Source: Sphingomonas sp. SORGH_AS_0950 (lineage in GTDB: Bacteria > Pseudomonadota > Alphaproteobacteria > Sphingomonadales > Sphingomonadaceae). Taken from it: DNA of 64,000 nt. The position numbers and the translations under genes were made by a program. The notes beneath the pieces were generated by a model. That model saw only the letters and a program-made list of their open reading frames with translations, did no database searches and was not told where the DNA came from. The stretch lies in contig NZ_JAUTAE010000001.1 in NCBI RefSeq assembly GCF_030818415.1, positions 1,970,001 to 2,034,000 of the forward strand, written 5' to 3'. Below are positions 33,670-44,240 of the stretch, in pieces; position 1 is the first letter of the stretch, and every line of letters starts with the position of its first letter.

Positions 33670-36092
33670 TCATGACGAAGCGCCCAGGCCGGCTCCATTC
33701 GGCTGGCGCGAACGGCCTGCCCAGCCACGGTCAGCACCGCGATGCCGAGCGCCAGCGCGGTCGCGCCGAGGAAATGAAGCGGTGACAGCGCGATGCGGTC
33801 GTCAAATCCCGCCAGCCATGTCCGCATCGCCACGAACGCCAGCGGCCATGCGACCAGATTGGCCAGCAGCACCGGCCGCAGGAACTGCCCGACCAGCAGC
33901 CGCATGATGTCGACCGAGGATGCGCCCAGCGTTTTCCGGATGCCGATCTCCTTCACCCGGCGCTGCGTATTGAACGAAGCGAGCCCCCACAGGCCGACGC
34001 AGCCGATCAGGACGGCCAGGCCCGCGCCGATGCCGAACAGACGCGTGGCGCGATCGTCGTCGTCATAGAAATTCTGGAGCAGCCGGTCGCCGGTATCCGC
34101 GCGGAAGGGCGCTTCGGGGGCGATCCGGATCCAGGCCGCGCGGACGGCCTCCTTCACCGCGCGCGGGTCGCCTGTGAAACGCATCGTCGCGACGGGATAG
34201 GGCACGATACCATGGGCATAGGTGTAATAGACCGGCGTTGCGGGCAGGCGCGGCGAGAAGAAGCGCAGATCCTCGACGACGCCGACGATGGTCATCGGCC
34301 GAGGCTCCACCACCCTCCTGCCGATCGCCTCGGCGGGCGTGCGGAACCCCAGCGCGGCGGCGGCCGTGCGCGAGATCACGATGTTGCCGGGCACGCCTTT
34401 TTCCCTGTTCTGCCGGTCGTCCATCCGGTGCGCGTCGTCCAGCAATCGCCCGGCGATCGGCCGGACCCCGAACAGCCGGAAGAAGTCGGACCCGACATGG
34501 ATGTGGCGGACCGCCGGTCCCGGAGCGGGGCGACCGGGCAGCAGGAGATTGTCGCCATTGTTGTTGCCGACATTGCCGACCCCAGTGTCCGACGTCGTCA
34601 CCATCGACACCCCCGGCACGGTCCGGAACGCCGCGATCAACGCCGGCTGCTTGGCCTGGTCCACATAGCCGAGCCAGGGCGCGACGAGCAGCCCTTCGCG
34701 TCGGAAGCCCAGATCGGCGTTACGGACATGGCGGGTCTGCGCCACGAGGACCGCCGTGCCGATCAGGAAGGCGATGACCACCGCGAACTGCGCCATCACC
34801 AGCGCCTCGCGCACCCTCGCCCCCGCGCGCCCGCCGCCCGGCGTACGCGCCGAGGCCAGCACCGCCGCCGCTGGAAAGCGCGACAGCAACATGGCCGGGT
34901 AGCAGCCGGCCAGAATCCCGATGCCGATCGCCAGCACCAGCAGCACCGGGACGATCACGGCATAGGGCATGGTCAGCGACAGTCCACTGGCGGCATTGAT
35001 CATCGGCAGGCCGATCTCCGCGAGCATCAGCCCCAACAGCGCCGCCAGCCCGGCGGCGAGCACCGCCTCGCCCATGAACTGGCGGATCAGCATGCCACGG
35101 CTCGCGCCCAGCACCTTGCGCATCGCCACTTCGCGGGCGCGCAGGCCCGCCCGTGCGCTCGCCAGATTCACGTAGTTGACGATCGCGATGAAGAGGGTCA
35201 GCACCCCGACCAGCCCCAGCGTGGCGATGGTCATCTTCCGGGTCGCGCTCGCCTGGCCGGCGGGTTGCAGATGCGCCTTGACCAACGGGAGAAGCGGCAG
35301 CGCCATCCGCGTCGCCGCATCCTTCCCCAGATCGCGGGCACCGCGGCGCGCCACGAACCCCGGCATCTTCCGCTCGAAGGCCCTTGCCGCATCCTCGTCG
35401 GGGAAACGCAGATAGGTCTTGAGCGAGGTGCTGCCCCAATGGTCCCACCAGTCGCCCAGATCGGTGGTGGGCAGGCGGGCGAGGATGGAGAATTTGAAGT
35501 CGCTGGTCCTCGGCAGATCCTCGAACACGCCCGTCACGCGGTAAGGGGCGACTTTGTCGAGGGAGAGCGTCATCGTCTGCCCGATCGGATCGGCATCGCC
35601 GAAATATTTCCTGGCCGCCGATCGACTGAGGATGACGCTGGTCGGATCGGCCAGCGCTGACGCCTTGTCACCCGCCACCCATGGCAGGTCGAACACGCGC
35701 AGGAAGCTCGCATCCACCTGGCCGATATCGTCGAAGGTCGCGACACCGTTGCGCACGACGCTTCCACCGTCCTTGCCGTCCATATCGGTGCCGCCCATGA
35801 ACCGCGTGCCGACGATGCCGGGCAGATCCTGGCGCAGTGCGTCGAGCAGGCCGCCCATGGTGTACGGATAGGTACCGGTGAACGGACCGTCCGCGCGTTT
35901 CCACTCGGTCTGGACGAGATAGACCTGGTCATGGTGCGGCAGCCACCGCTCGAAACTGGTCTCGAACCGCACATAGAGCGCCAGGACGAAGAAGACCGCG
36001 ATCCCGACCGCCAGCCCACCGATATTGAGCGCGGCATAGAGCGGGTGGCGCGTGAGCGAGCGGTAGAGCGAGGTGAGCGCAAGGCCGTTCAT
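33666..36092 (-). CDS. ABC transporter permease, MacB/FtsX family
   Basis: The product has 808 residues; ATG 36092 follows AAGGAG. The topology is that of an eight-helix FtsX permease: helix 1 at about 20-42, a large periplasmic MacB-PCD domain, three helices around 290-410, a fourth helix and a second periplasmic domain, then three C-terminal helices with GIRKTLGAS. Two internal repeats (REVAMRKVLGASRGML and KEIGIRKTLGASSVDI) mark the two FtsX halves. These transporters act on substrates in the outer leaflet or periplasm. The ATPase gene lies 15 bp upstream on the same strand. Confidence 0.9.
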   Translation of the reverse strand: MNGLALTSLYRSLTRHPLYAALNIGGLAVGIAVFFVLALYVRFETSFERWLPHHDQVYLVQTEWKRADGPFTGTYPYTMGGLLDALRQDLPGIVGTRFMGGTDMDGKDGGSVVRNGVATFDDIGQVDASFLRVFDLPWVAGDKASALADPTSVILSRSAARKYFGDADPIGQTMTLSLDKVAPYRVTGVFEDLPRTSDFKFSILARLPTTDLGDWWDHWGSTSLKTYLRFPDEDAARAFERKMPGFVARRGARDLGKDAATRMALPLLPLVKAHLQPAGQASATRKMTIATLGLVGVLTLFIAIVNYVNLASARAGLRAREVAMRKVLGASRGMLIRQFMGEAVLAAGLAALLGLMLAEIGLPMINAASGLSLTMPYAVIVPVLLVLAIGIGILAGCYPAMLLSRFPAAAVLASARTPGGGRAGARVREALVMAQFAVVIAFLIGTAVLVAQTRHVRNADLGFRREGLLVAPWLGYVDQAKQPALIAAFRTVPGVSMVTTSDTGVGNVGNNNGDNLLLPGRPAPGPAVRHIHVGSDFFRLFGVRPIAGRLLDDAHRMDDRQNREKGVPGNIVISRTAAAALGFRTPAEAIGRRVVEPRPMTIVGVVEDLRFFSPRLPATPVYYTYAHGIVPYPVATMRFTGDPRAVKEAVRAAWIRIAPEAPFRADTGDRLLQNFYDDDDRATRLFGIGAGLAVLIGCVGLWGLASFNTQRRVKEIGIRKTLGASSVDIMRLLVGQFLRPVLLANLVAWPLAFVAMRTWLAGFDDRIALSPLHFLGATALALGIAVLTVAGQAVRASRMEPAWALRHD

Positions 36093-36107
36093 CGGGTCTG
36101 CTCCTTT

Positions 36108-36785
36108 TCAGATCGCGCGCATGGCGCTGGCGACGATGCGGCCGTCGAGCATGTCGATGCGGCGCTTGGCGAGGTCGGCATGGCTGGGCGAGTGGGTGAC
36201 CATCACGATGGTCGCCCCCGCATCGTTCAGCCCGGTCAGGATGTTCATCACCTGCTCGCCATTGGCGGTATCGAGGTTTCCAGTCGGCTCGTCCGCCAGG
36301 ATCAGCTTGGGGTCGCCCACGATGGCGCGGGCGATGGCGGCGCGCTGCTGCTGGCCGCCCGACAATTGGTGCGGGAAGTGGCGGGCGCGGTGGGCGATGC
36401 CGACCTTGTCCATCGCCGCCGCCACCCGGCTGCGACGATCCCCCGCATCGCTGCGGTAAGCGAGGCCGAGCGCGACATTCTCCTCGATGGTCAGTTCGTC
36501 GATCAGGTTGAAGCTCTGGAAGACGAAGCCCAGCGTCTCGGCGCGGAACTTCGCCAGTTCCTTTTCGTCCATCGCCGCCAGATCGCGGTCGCCGAACAGG
36601 TATCGCCCGCCCGTCGGCCGGTCGACCGTGCCCAGCGTGTTGAGCAAGGTCGACTTGCCGCAGCCCGAGGGCCCCATGATGGCCAGGAACTCGCCCGCCG
36701 CGACATGCAGGTCGATATCGTGCAGCGCGGTCGTCTCCACCTCGTCGGAGACATAGCGGCGCTGGATGTTCTGAAGACGGATCAC
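36108..36785 (-). CDS. ABC transporter ATPase, LolD/MacB type
   Basis: The product has 225 residues if the GTG at 36785 is used (MIRLQNIQRRY is the usual opening of this family, with AGGGA ahead); longer in-frame starts have no ribosome site. Walker A is GPSGCGKST, the Q-loop FQSFNL, signature LSGGQQQR, Walker B LILADEP with TGNLD, and the H-loop THS. It energises the FtsX-type permease encoded 15 bp downstream. A separate periplasmic adaptor would be expected in such loci and is missing as an intact gene. Confidence 0.9.
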   Translation of the reverse strand: MIRLQNIQRRYVSDEVETTALHDIDLHVAAGEFLAIMGPSGCGKSTLLNTLGTVDRPTGGRYLFGDRDLAAMDEKELAKFRAETLGFVFQSFNLIDELTIEENVALGLAYRSDAGDRRSRVAAAMDKVGIAHRARHFPHQLSGGQQQRAAIARAIVGDPKLILADEPTGNLDTANGEQVMNILTGLNDAGATIVMVTHSPSHADLAKRRIDMLDGRIVASAMRAI

Positions 36786-36799
36786 GGATAGCGTCCCTG

Positions 36800-36893
36800 T
36801 CACCGGATGTTGAGGATGTCGCCCTTCGCAAGCGACGGCGGGCTGGTGACGATGCGCGCGCTGGCGGTGTGCGCTGCTTGGCGCGGGTGGTCG
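36800..36893 (-). pseudogene. Possible 3' remnant of a periplasmic adaptor gene
   Basis: On the minus strand, the frame ending at the TGA 36802-36800 reads about 30 residues (ending VTSPPSLAKGDILNIR), which looks like the C-terminus of an HlyD/MacA-type adaptor, 15 bases before the ATPase start. An in-frame stop lies just upstream at about 36895, so only a stub remains. The similarity is short and judged by eye. The rest of 36786-37201 shows no gene. Confidence 0.25.
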
Positions 36894-37201
36894 GTTCATC
36901 GTCATGGGCCGAGCGTCACTGTCCAAGGCGGAAAAGGCCAATGCCCTGTGACGGGGCGTTTTTCGAGTCGGCGGCCACGCCATGGCGAACCGGCCTTGAA
37001 CATTATGACCGGAACCGGACAGTCGCATGCCGTGTCAACCGGCCCGAAGCCTCCCGGCGACAGGCCCATGCACGCATGCGTTGCTCCGCCCGTCCGCCAA
37101 TGCGATAGGGGCCGTGGGTGTCTGGGGTCGGTGCGCCGTCCCGGACAGGGTGTCGCGTTGGTCGGGCCGCCAGCGCGGCCGACCCGCGTCAGGAACACGA
37201 C

Positions 37202-38410
37202 ATGACGAACCCCGACCGCCCCCGCCCCAACATCATCCGGCGCTTCCTGGGCTCTCCATCCTCCGCCGGGCTCGTCCTGATCGCGGCGGCTATCGGGGCG
37301 CTTGCCCTCGCCAATTCGCCGATCGGACCGGGCTATGCGACGATGCTGCATGCCCGGCTTGGCCCGCTCTCGCTGGAGCAATGGATCAACGATGGCCTGA
37401 TGACCCTGTTCTTCCTGCTCGTCGGGCTGGAGATCAAGGGCGAGATGCTGGAGGGCGAGCTTTCGACATGGCCGCGGCGCATCCTGCCCGGAATCGCGGC
37501 GGCGGGCGGGATGATCGTTCCCGCGCTGATCTATCTTGCGCTCAATCGCGGCCCGACCGCCGCCGGATGGGCGATACCCATGGCGACCGACATCGCCTTT
37601 GCACTCGGCGTCACCGCTTTGCTGGGTCGGCGGGTGCCCGCCTCGCTGCGCATCTTTCTGGCGGCGCTGGCGATCATCGACGATCTGGGCGCGGTGCTGA
37701 TCATCGCCCTGTTCTATACCACCCATCTGTCCCTGCCCGACCTCGCCGGAGCGGCCGTCGCGCTGCTCGTGTTGATCGGCCTCAACCGGCTCGGCGTCCG
37801 GCGCCTTTCGCCCTATATGCTGGTCGGGCTGGTCCTTTGGGGGCTGATGCTGCGTTCGGGCATCCATGCGACGCTGGCCGGGGTGATGCTGGCCTTCACC
37901 ATTCCGATGGACCGCACGCCCGGCCGATCCGACGGGCATGGGAACGGGGACGACGTCAGTCCCCTCCGCAAGCTCGAACACCGGCTGGATCGGCCGGTCG
38001 CCTTTCTCGTCGTACCGATCTTCGCGCTGGCGAATGCGGCGGTCCCGGTCCTGGGGTTGCCGCCCGGTGCGCTGCCCGCGCCGGTCACGCTCGGCGTCGC
38101 GGCCGGGCTGTTGATCGGCAAGATCATGGGCGTCTTCGGCTTTGCGACCATCGCGGTCCGCCTCGGGCTGGCGGCCATGCCCGCAGGGGCGGACAGGCTC
38201 CAGATGCTGGGCACGGCCTGTCTGTGCGGGATCGGGTTCACGATGAGCATCTTCATCACGCTGCTCGCCTTCCCGGACAGCCCGTTGCTCCAGGCGGAGG
38301 CGAAGATCGGCGTGCTGGCGGGATCGCTGGCGGCCGGGATGCTGGGCTATGCGATCCTGCGCCGGGCCGGGCGAGGGAGCGATCAGGGCGCCGATACGTT
38401 GCGCTCCTGA
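37202..38410 (+). CDS. nhaA: Na+/H+ antiporter NhaA
   Basis: The product has 402 residues and about 12 helices; ATG 37202 follows AGGAA. The ion-binding pair of adjacent aspartates is in ALAIIDDLGAV, and the unwound-helix region PMATDIAFALG and the C-terminal LCGIGFTMSIFI segment are also typical. NhaA exchanges two protons for one sodium ion and sets intracellular pH and sodium. The small DUF3606-like gene follows 15 bp after the stop. Confidence 0.93.
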   Translation: MTNPDRPRPNIIRRFLGSPSSAGLVLIAAAIGALALANSPIGPGYATMLHARLGPLSLEQWINDGLMTLFFLLVGLEIKGEMLEGELSTWPRRILPGIAAAGGMIVPALIYLALNRGPTAAGWAIPMATDIAFALGVTALLGRRVPASLRIFLAALAIIDDLGAVLIIALFYTTHLSLPDLAGAAVALLVLIGLNRLGVRRLSPYMLVGLVLWGLMLRSGIHATLAGVMLAFTIPMDRTPGRSDGHGNGDDVSPLRKLEHRLDRPVAFLVVPIFALANAAVPVLGLPPGALPAPVTLGVAAGLLIGKIMGVFGFATIAVRLGLAAMPAGADRLQMLGTACLCGIGFTMSIFITLLAFPDSPLLQAEAKIGVLAGSLAAGMLGYAILRRAGRGSDQGADTLRS

Positions 38411-38425
38411 CCATAGGAGAGCATC

Positions 38426-38626
38426 ATGCCCGACGATAAAACCAAGCAAGGTCAACAAGATCGCAGCCGCGTTGCCGGTGGCGAGACCTATGAGGTCGCC
38501 TATTTCGCCTCTAAGCATGGTCTGACGCAGGAACAGGCCCGCGACCTGATCGCCCGCATCGGCAATGACCGCGCCAAGCTGGATGCCGCCGCCGAGGCGA
38601 TGAAGGGCCGGAAGGACGCCCGGTAG
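38426..38626 (+). CDS. Small DUF3606-like protein
   Basis: The product has 66 residues; ATG 38426 follows AGGAG. The core YEVAYFASKHGLTQEQARDLIARIG and the following DRAKLDAAAEAMKG match the short helical DUF3606 proteins found widely in alphaproteobacteria. Function is not known. It may share a transcript with nhaA. Confidence 0.75.
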   Translation: MPDDKTKQGQQDRSRVAGGETYEVAYFASKHGLTQEQARDLIARIGNDRAKLDAAAEAMKGRKDAR

Positions 38627-38652
38627 AGGACCGCCCTCCGGGCGATCCGCTC

Positions 38653-40440
38653 CTATCCGACAGCCGCGCGCCGATAGCGATGATCGTCGAGGCTGGCGAC
38701 CGGGTTGGGGCTGCGCTCCATCGTCCGCGCGATCGAAAAGCGCGCCATCTGGCGGGACAGCTCGTCGGCCTCGCCCGCCAGGCTCCGCGCCGCCGCCGTT
38801 GCCTCTTCGACCATGGCGGCGTTCTGCTGCGTGACCATGTCCATCTGGCCGACCGCCAGATTGACCTGTTGCAGCCCGGTGCTCTGGTTTTCCGCCGAGA
38901 CGGCGATATCGTTGATCAGCTGATTGATCTCCGCGATGCGCGTCACGATCCGGCCGAGCGCCTTGCCGGTCTCGTTGACCAGCGCCACGCCCGCCTCCAC
39001 CTGCTCGGCCGAGACCGAGATGCGCGCCTTCACGTCCTTGGCGGCATCGGCGGACCGCTGGGCCAGCGCGCGGACCTCGGACGCGACGACGGCAAAGCCC
39101 TTGCCGGCATCCCCGGCGCGCGCGGCCTCGACCCCGGCGTTCAGCGCCAGCAAATTGGTCTGGAAGGCGATGCCGTCGATCACCGAGATGATGTCGGAGA
39201 TTTCGGTCGAGGCCCGCTCGATCCCGTTCATGGCGGTCACCGCATCCTCCATGATCCGGCCCGAATGCTGCACCTCGTCCTTGGCTTGGCCCACCATCTG
39301 CCGGGCCAGCCCTGCCTGTTCGGCGGTCTTGCGGACGGTCACGGTGATCTCGTCCATCGCGGCGGCGGTTTCCTCCAGGCTGGCGGCCTGTTGCTCGGTG
39401 CGCTGCGACAGATCGTCCGAGGCCTGTCGAATGTCCGATGCGCCGTTGATGATGCCGCCGGTCGAGACCGAAACCTGCGCCATCGCACTTTGAAGCGCAT
39501 CCGCGGCGCGATTGAAGTCGCGCTTGATCGTGGCGAACGGCCCCTGGAGATCGCTGTCCAGGCGGGACAGCAGATCGCCTTCCGCCAGTCGGGACAAAGC
39601 GGCGCCCACGCTGTCGACGATCAGGATGGTCTGCGCCGTCTTGGCCTCGTCGGCGGCCAGCAGCTGCCCGCGCAGATTGTTGAGCGCCTCCGCCAGCCGC
39701 CCGACTTCGTCGCGGCGATCCTCGGCGATCGTCGTGACCGCCATATCCCCGCTCGCGAGCGCAGTCAGGCCGGTGGTGACCGCGTTCACCGGACGGGCGA
39801 TCTGCCGGACCAGCAGGACCAGGATGGCGATCGCCAGCAAGAGGCTGAGCAGCATCCCGCCGAAGATGGCCTTGGAGATCGTACCGAACGCCGCCTCCTG
39901 CGACGCCTGCCGCTGGGCCAGCAGCAGGTTTTCCGTGCCTATCACCGCGCCGGCCTGGGCCCGCAGCTGATCCATCAGCGCCTTGCCCTTGCCCCCCGCC
40001 GCGCTCGCGCGGGCCTCGGCCTGCGTTGCGGCGGCGTTCATCAGCGCGATATTGGGTTCGGCCACCGAACCGCGCCAACGCTGCGCCAGCGCGCCGATCT
40101 TGGTCAGGCGGCCCTGCTGTTCGGGATTGTCGGCGGTCAGTCGCCGCGCCTCGGCCATCGCCCGAGCGAAGTCGGCCGCGCCATGGACATAGGGGGCCAG
40201 AAAATGTCGGTCGGCCGTCAGCAGATAGCCGCGAAGCCCCGTCTCCTGATTGACCATCGCCTCGACGAGTTTGTTCGAGGCGATGATGACCTTATACGTA
40301 TGCTCATTGATATTCGTCGTCTCGCGCACCTGGTTTTTCTTGGCGTAGATGACGAGGTTCGTCGTGACCGTCAGCGCCAGAATAATACCCAGACACAAGG
40401 TAAGTTTTCTTACCATCGAAAGGTTATCAAAAAAGCGCAT
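38653..40440 (-). CDS. Methyl-accepting chemotaxis protein
   Basis: The product has 595 residues; the ATG at 40440 opens MRFFDNLSMVRKLTLCLG. A membrane helix (12-30) precedes a four-helix-bundle sensor region (CHASE3-like, with NQETGLRGYLLTADRHFL at about 65-85), a second helix near 185-210, a HAMP domain and the signalling hairpin. The conserved tip EISDIISVIDGIAFQTNLLALNAGVEAARAG (landmark at about 425-455) identifies an MCP. QQAASLEETAAAMDEI is a typical methylation helix. The C-terminus has no CheR pentapeptide. No other chemotaxis gene is in the window. Confidence 0.92.
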   Translation of the reverse strand: MRFFDNLSMVRKLTLCLGIILALTVTTNLVIYAKKNQVRETTNINEHTYKVIIASNKLVEAMVNQETGLRGYLLTADRHFLAPYVHGAADFARAMAEARRLTADNPEQQGRLTKIGALAQRWRGSVAEPNIALMNAAATQAEARASAAGGKGKALMDQLRAQAGAVIGTENLLLAQRQASQEAAFGTISKAIFGGMLLSLLLAIAILVLLVRQIARPVNAVTTGLTALASGDMAVTTIAEDRRDEVGRLAEALNNLRGQLLAADEAKTAQTILIVDSVGAALSRLAEGDLLSRLDSDLQGPFATIKRDFNRAADALQSAMAQVSVSTGGIINGASDIRQASDDLSQRTEQQAASLEETAAAMDEITVTVRKTAEQAGLARQMVGQAKDEVQHSGRIMEDAVTAMNGIERASTEISDIISVIDGIAFQTNLLALNAGVEAARAGDAGKGFAVVASEVRALAQRSADAAKDVKARISVSAEQVEAGVALVNETGKALGRIVTRIAEINQLINDIAVSAENQSTGLQQVNLAVGQMDMVTQQNAAMVEEATAAARSLAGEADELSRQMARFSIARTMERSPNPVASLDDHRYRRAAVG

Positions 40441-40798
40441 ATACTCAGTTCCGGTAATGGGTCGCCTCATGCACAGGCCTGGCAATCGGCGATAAAGCTC
40501 ACTGGGACTTGGCCTGTTCCGGCCACAGGCATTGCGAATATCGCCCGATATCCGCCCCGATAGCCATCCAGCCCTCACACCCGAGCGCCAATAAATCCGG
40601 CCCCTTAACAAATCATAACCCCTCCCGCAGATGCGGAGAGAAAATGCCGCCCATATTTTTTGAATTGATTCCCGATTTTCAGGGAACCAATTTCAACTTC
40701 AAGCATTACTCGCGATCTCCAGTCAACATTCGCGCTGTTTTAGACAAATAGCGCGGACGCCACGCTTTCCATGATGCGAAGACGTCGCGACTGATATT
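40441..40798. other. Intergenic region, AT-richer
   Basis: The stretch separates the chemotaxis receptor start from the end of the second TonB receptor. It is richer in A and T around 40610-40750 than its surroundings. I see no gene, RNA motif or repeat in it apart from the hairpin that follows at 40799. Confidence 0.4.
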
Positions 40799-40829
40799 AA
40801 GGCGAGCCGCCCCGTAGGCGACTCGCCTT
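40799..40829 (-). terminator. Hairpin after the second TonB receptor
   Basis: AAGGCGAG (40799-40806) pairs with CTCGCCTT (40822-40829); inside the loop CGCC and GGCG extend the stem after one mismatch. It lies 12 bases beyond the receptor stop on the minus strand. There is no T-run, so it may act as a weak terminator or 3' stabiliser. Confidence 0.5.
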
Positions 40830-40841
40830 CCCTGGATACGC

Positions 40842-43583
40842 TCAGAACCTCGACGAAACCGACAAATAGAAGGAACGACCGTAGAAGCTCGTTTCCTGCC
40901 AGATCGCCGGATTGTTGTTGTAATAGGCCTGTTCGCGGCTGTTGTTCAGGTTGATGATGCCCGCCGCGAAGCTGAGCGTCTCGTTCGGCGTATAGCCTGC
41001 GCTCAGGTCGAACTGGGTCCGGCCGCCCACCGTATGCCCCTCGGTCGCGAAGAAGCTGTCGGCGCCGTTCTGGACATAGGAACTGCGATAATTGGCCGAC
41101 AGGCGCAGGCTGAAATGCCGGTTTTCCCAATAGGGCGTGACGTTGACCGTATCCTTGGACAGGTTCCGCACGGTAAAGCCCGTCCCGATCGCGACACGGG
41201 TCGGGATGACGCGGGTATAATTGGCCATAAAGCCGAACCCGTCGACCGGCAGGATGGGATCGAGCGACTGATTCCAGCTGACTTCCACACCGCGAATGCG
41301 GATGATGCGCGGGTCGTTCGACGTCTGGGTGACATTGTAGATATTGCCCGAGCCGTCGACGCAATCGCCGCTGCTCGCCCGGTTGAGCGCCGTGCCGCGG
41401 AACGATGCGGGGCAGACCAGCGACGAGAAGGTGCCGTTCTTCACCCATTTGTAGAAGCCGTTGACCGACAACGCACTGGCCGCGCCGTAATACCATTCGG
41501 CGCCCAGATCGATCTGATCGGCGGTCAGCGGCTTCAGCCCCGCCTGGCCCAGATCGACGGTGACGGTGTTGGTGCCCGCCGGGAAGGTGTTGGCCACCGA
41601 CGACGTCGTCTGCGCCATCGATGTGTTGGCATCGAGGATCGGGCGGACCAGGACCTTGGCGGCGGCGAAGCGGAGTTGCAGCTTGGCGGTCGGCTCCAGC
41701 ACGAGGTTCAGGCTGGGCAGGACATTCTGATAGTCCTGACGCGCCGCATAGTCGCCGATCTTGGTGGTGACATTGGTGTAGGAGCCGGTGCGCGGTGCGG
41801 TGACATTGCCCTTCACCACCTGCAACGTATGCTCGTAGCGCACCCCCAGATTGCCACGCAGCGGCATGGCGAAGACCATGGTGTCGATATTCGCCATCGC
41901 ATAGGCCGCCGGGATATAGCGGTCGACGGTATAGCTGGATTCCGGCGCGGGCAGGTCGGGGACGCTGATCCCGGCACCGGCCAGAGCCTGTCGATAGGCG
42001 CCAATGTCAGGCGCGATCTAGGCGGTCGGGATACCGCTTACGCCGTTCAGGAAGCCGCCCACCGCATAGCTGCTCGTCGACAGGGCGGGAAAGACGCTCG
42101 CGGTCGCCGAGGGACGGTTGGCGAGCGAGGCCAGATCGTGGCGACCGACATCGCGCACGAAGCTCTCATGCCGATATTTCGCGCCGACCGCGAATTGCGA
42201 AATCGGCCCCAGCGAGACATCCCTGGTGATGTCGCCCTGACCCGATATTTCCTTGCCCGTGGTTTTGCGCGTCGCCCCGACCGGAAACTCGTTCCGGACC
42301 AGGCTCGACCGGGTGTAGAGCGACGGATCGTCCAGATTGGCGGCGACGTTGAACTTGACCTTGTACGGGTCGCTGATGTCGAGCGTCGCCGACGGGATGG
42401 TGATGCCCAGGATCGCGGCATCCTCGCGCGAATAGGCATGCCCCCGCGTATAGTTGCCGACGGCACGCGCGGTCCAGCCATCCTCGCCCTTCCACCGGGC
42501 GCTAAGCGTATAGCCCTGGCTCGACAGTTTGCGCGTCTCCTCCTGCCGGTTGTTCTCCATGGTGAAATTGGTCGCGGTGGTCACCATGGACGCGGTGTTG
42601 GCGACGCTGACCGGGGTCAGCCGCGCGGTGTTGAACAGGAACACCTGCTGGTTGACGTCGTAACGCGTGTCGTCGCGCGCATAGATAGCGGTGGCGTCGA
42701 CCTCCCACTGGTCGTTCGGCCGCCATTGCACGCCGCCGCTGCCCATGATCTGGTCGATCGAACGGTCGATCCGGCGATAGCGCGGACGACGCGGCACGGC
42801 GATCGTCGCGCCCCCCACGTTCTGCGTCGCCCAGCGGTCCTGAAAGAGATAGTCGGCGCGGTCCTTCAGCTTCTGATAGCCGAGGTTCAGATAGACGCCC
42901 AGCGTCCCGCCGAGAAACTGGTCGACATAGCTGACCCCGAATTTCGGGGTGACGGCACGGCCCGCATAGGCCGAGTTCTGCGCCTTGGCCGACACCACGA
43001 TCTTGCGGGTCGCATAGTCGAGCGGCCTGACCGTGTTGATGTTGACGGTGCCCGACAGTCCTCCGCTATCCATGTCGGCGGTCGGCGACTTGATGACCTG
43101 CACCGCATTGGCGAGTTCGGTCTGGATGATGTCGTAACGAAAGCCGTCGGTGAAATCGGCGCTTTTGAAGGTCTGGCCATTGATCGTCGTCAGCGCATAT
43201 TGCGGGCCCAGCCCCCGGATGCTGATCGTGGCGCCCCGCCCGTTGATATTCTGCATCTGCACGCCCGAGATGCGCTGGATCGACTCGGTGATGTTCTGCG
43301 CGGGGAATTTGCCGATATCCTCCGCGGAGATGCCGTCGCTGACCCGGATATCCTTGCGCTTGGTGGCAAGGGCGGATGCGATGCTCCGGCGATAGCCCGT
43401 GACGACGACATCGCCTTGCGCCGCATCGGCCGCACCTTCCGAGCCCGCCAGAGCCGGACCGGCAGACGCCAGGGCCTGCGCCATGACGGGCATGGCCCCG
43501 GCCGCCATCACCAGCCAGGTTGCCGTATGAAACAATGCCACCCGCCGCAAACGTCGTTCGTCGATACGCCGAAACCGAGTCAT
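40842..43583 (-). pseudogene. TonB-dependent receptor interrupted by an in-frame amber codon
   Basis: The gene starts at ATG 43583 (GAGGGGGAAG ahead) with a signal peptide ending MPVMAQ, plug motifs VVVTGYRRSIASALATKR, DGISAEDIGKFPAQN and GRGATISIRGLGPQYA, and ends with SVSSRF. The frame is continuous except for one TAG at 42020-42018, codon 522 of about 913, between GVSGIPTA and IAPDIGAYRQAL. Alignment by eye with the intact paralogue at 20635-23418 shows homology on both sides of the stop (for example YIPAAYAMANID against YIPALYAMANID), so no other damage is visible. A CAG to TAG change would explain it. Either a recent pseudogene or a sequence error. Confidence 0.8.
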
Positions 43584-44240
43584 GATCTTCCCCCTCGCCG
43601 CCCGGCTGCGACAGGATGCAGCCGGCTTTGCCCAAAAAACGGCAGGGCCTTCGTCGTCCGCAGGCAAGGAACAGCATCGGCCGTGACGGCCATGCCGCGC
43701 ACGAGCATCTTCACCCGATCCTATGCTGCGCTGAACTGCGAAGCCCCTGTATCGACCATCGACACGCCCCCAGCCGGATCTGCCCGGTCTGTTCGACATG
43801 AACGATCGATCGAATATGTCTTCCTGCGGAGGGATGTTGTTATCTTATAGTTCCAATGCTGACCCATATTGGTAATGTCTGTCAACGCAAAACATAGGCT
43901 GCAGGTTGGGATATGCTCTCGCCCAAAAGTTCGAACATTATCGTACGGTGTCAATAACTTGATCCGTCTTGCGACATTCTTCCACCGCGCCCGGCCAATA
44001 CTTGCGAGTGATTTTCAGAACAAAGCTACCGTGCTGCCGGTTCATGGTCAGGACCAATGGATGGATCGGTCGCCCGGTGCGGAAATCAGCGAGGCGATTG
44101 ATGGGAAAAGATCGAGCGGCTCGCACAATAGGCGGCATGATCGTCTGCCTGCGATCCCCCCTGCCGCCAGGCACGGCCATCACTCGCGTGATCCGACGAC
44201 ACAAACTGCCTCAGATTTTCAAAGCTTTGCTGGAAGGTAA
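43584..44240. other. Intergenic region left of the genomic island
   Basis: This 657-base stretch holds the leader of the broken TonB receptor and the left chromosomal border of the island. It is locally AT-richer at 43830-44000. Several overlapping frames of 77-123 codons cross it on both strands, but none has a ribosome site, a known motif or compatible codon use. One minus-strand frame (43938-44204) could hide a decayed gene; I cannot support it. Confidence 0.35.

Noticed and set aside
36930-36955. Plus-strand terminator (GCCC/GGGC stem and TTTTT near 36940)
   Set aside because: The stem is only four bases and no plus-strand gene ends nearby.
36902-40078. Minus-strand open frame of about 1,060 codons
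   Set aside because: It crosses nhaA antisense and the chemotaxis receptor out of frame. The true genes have full sets of motifs.
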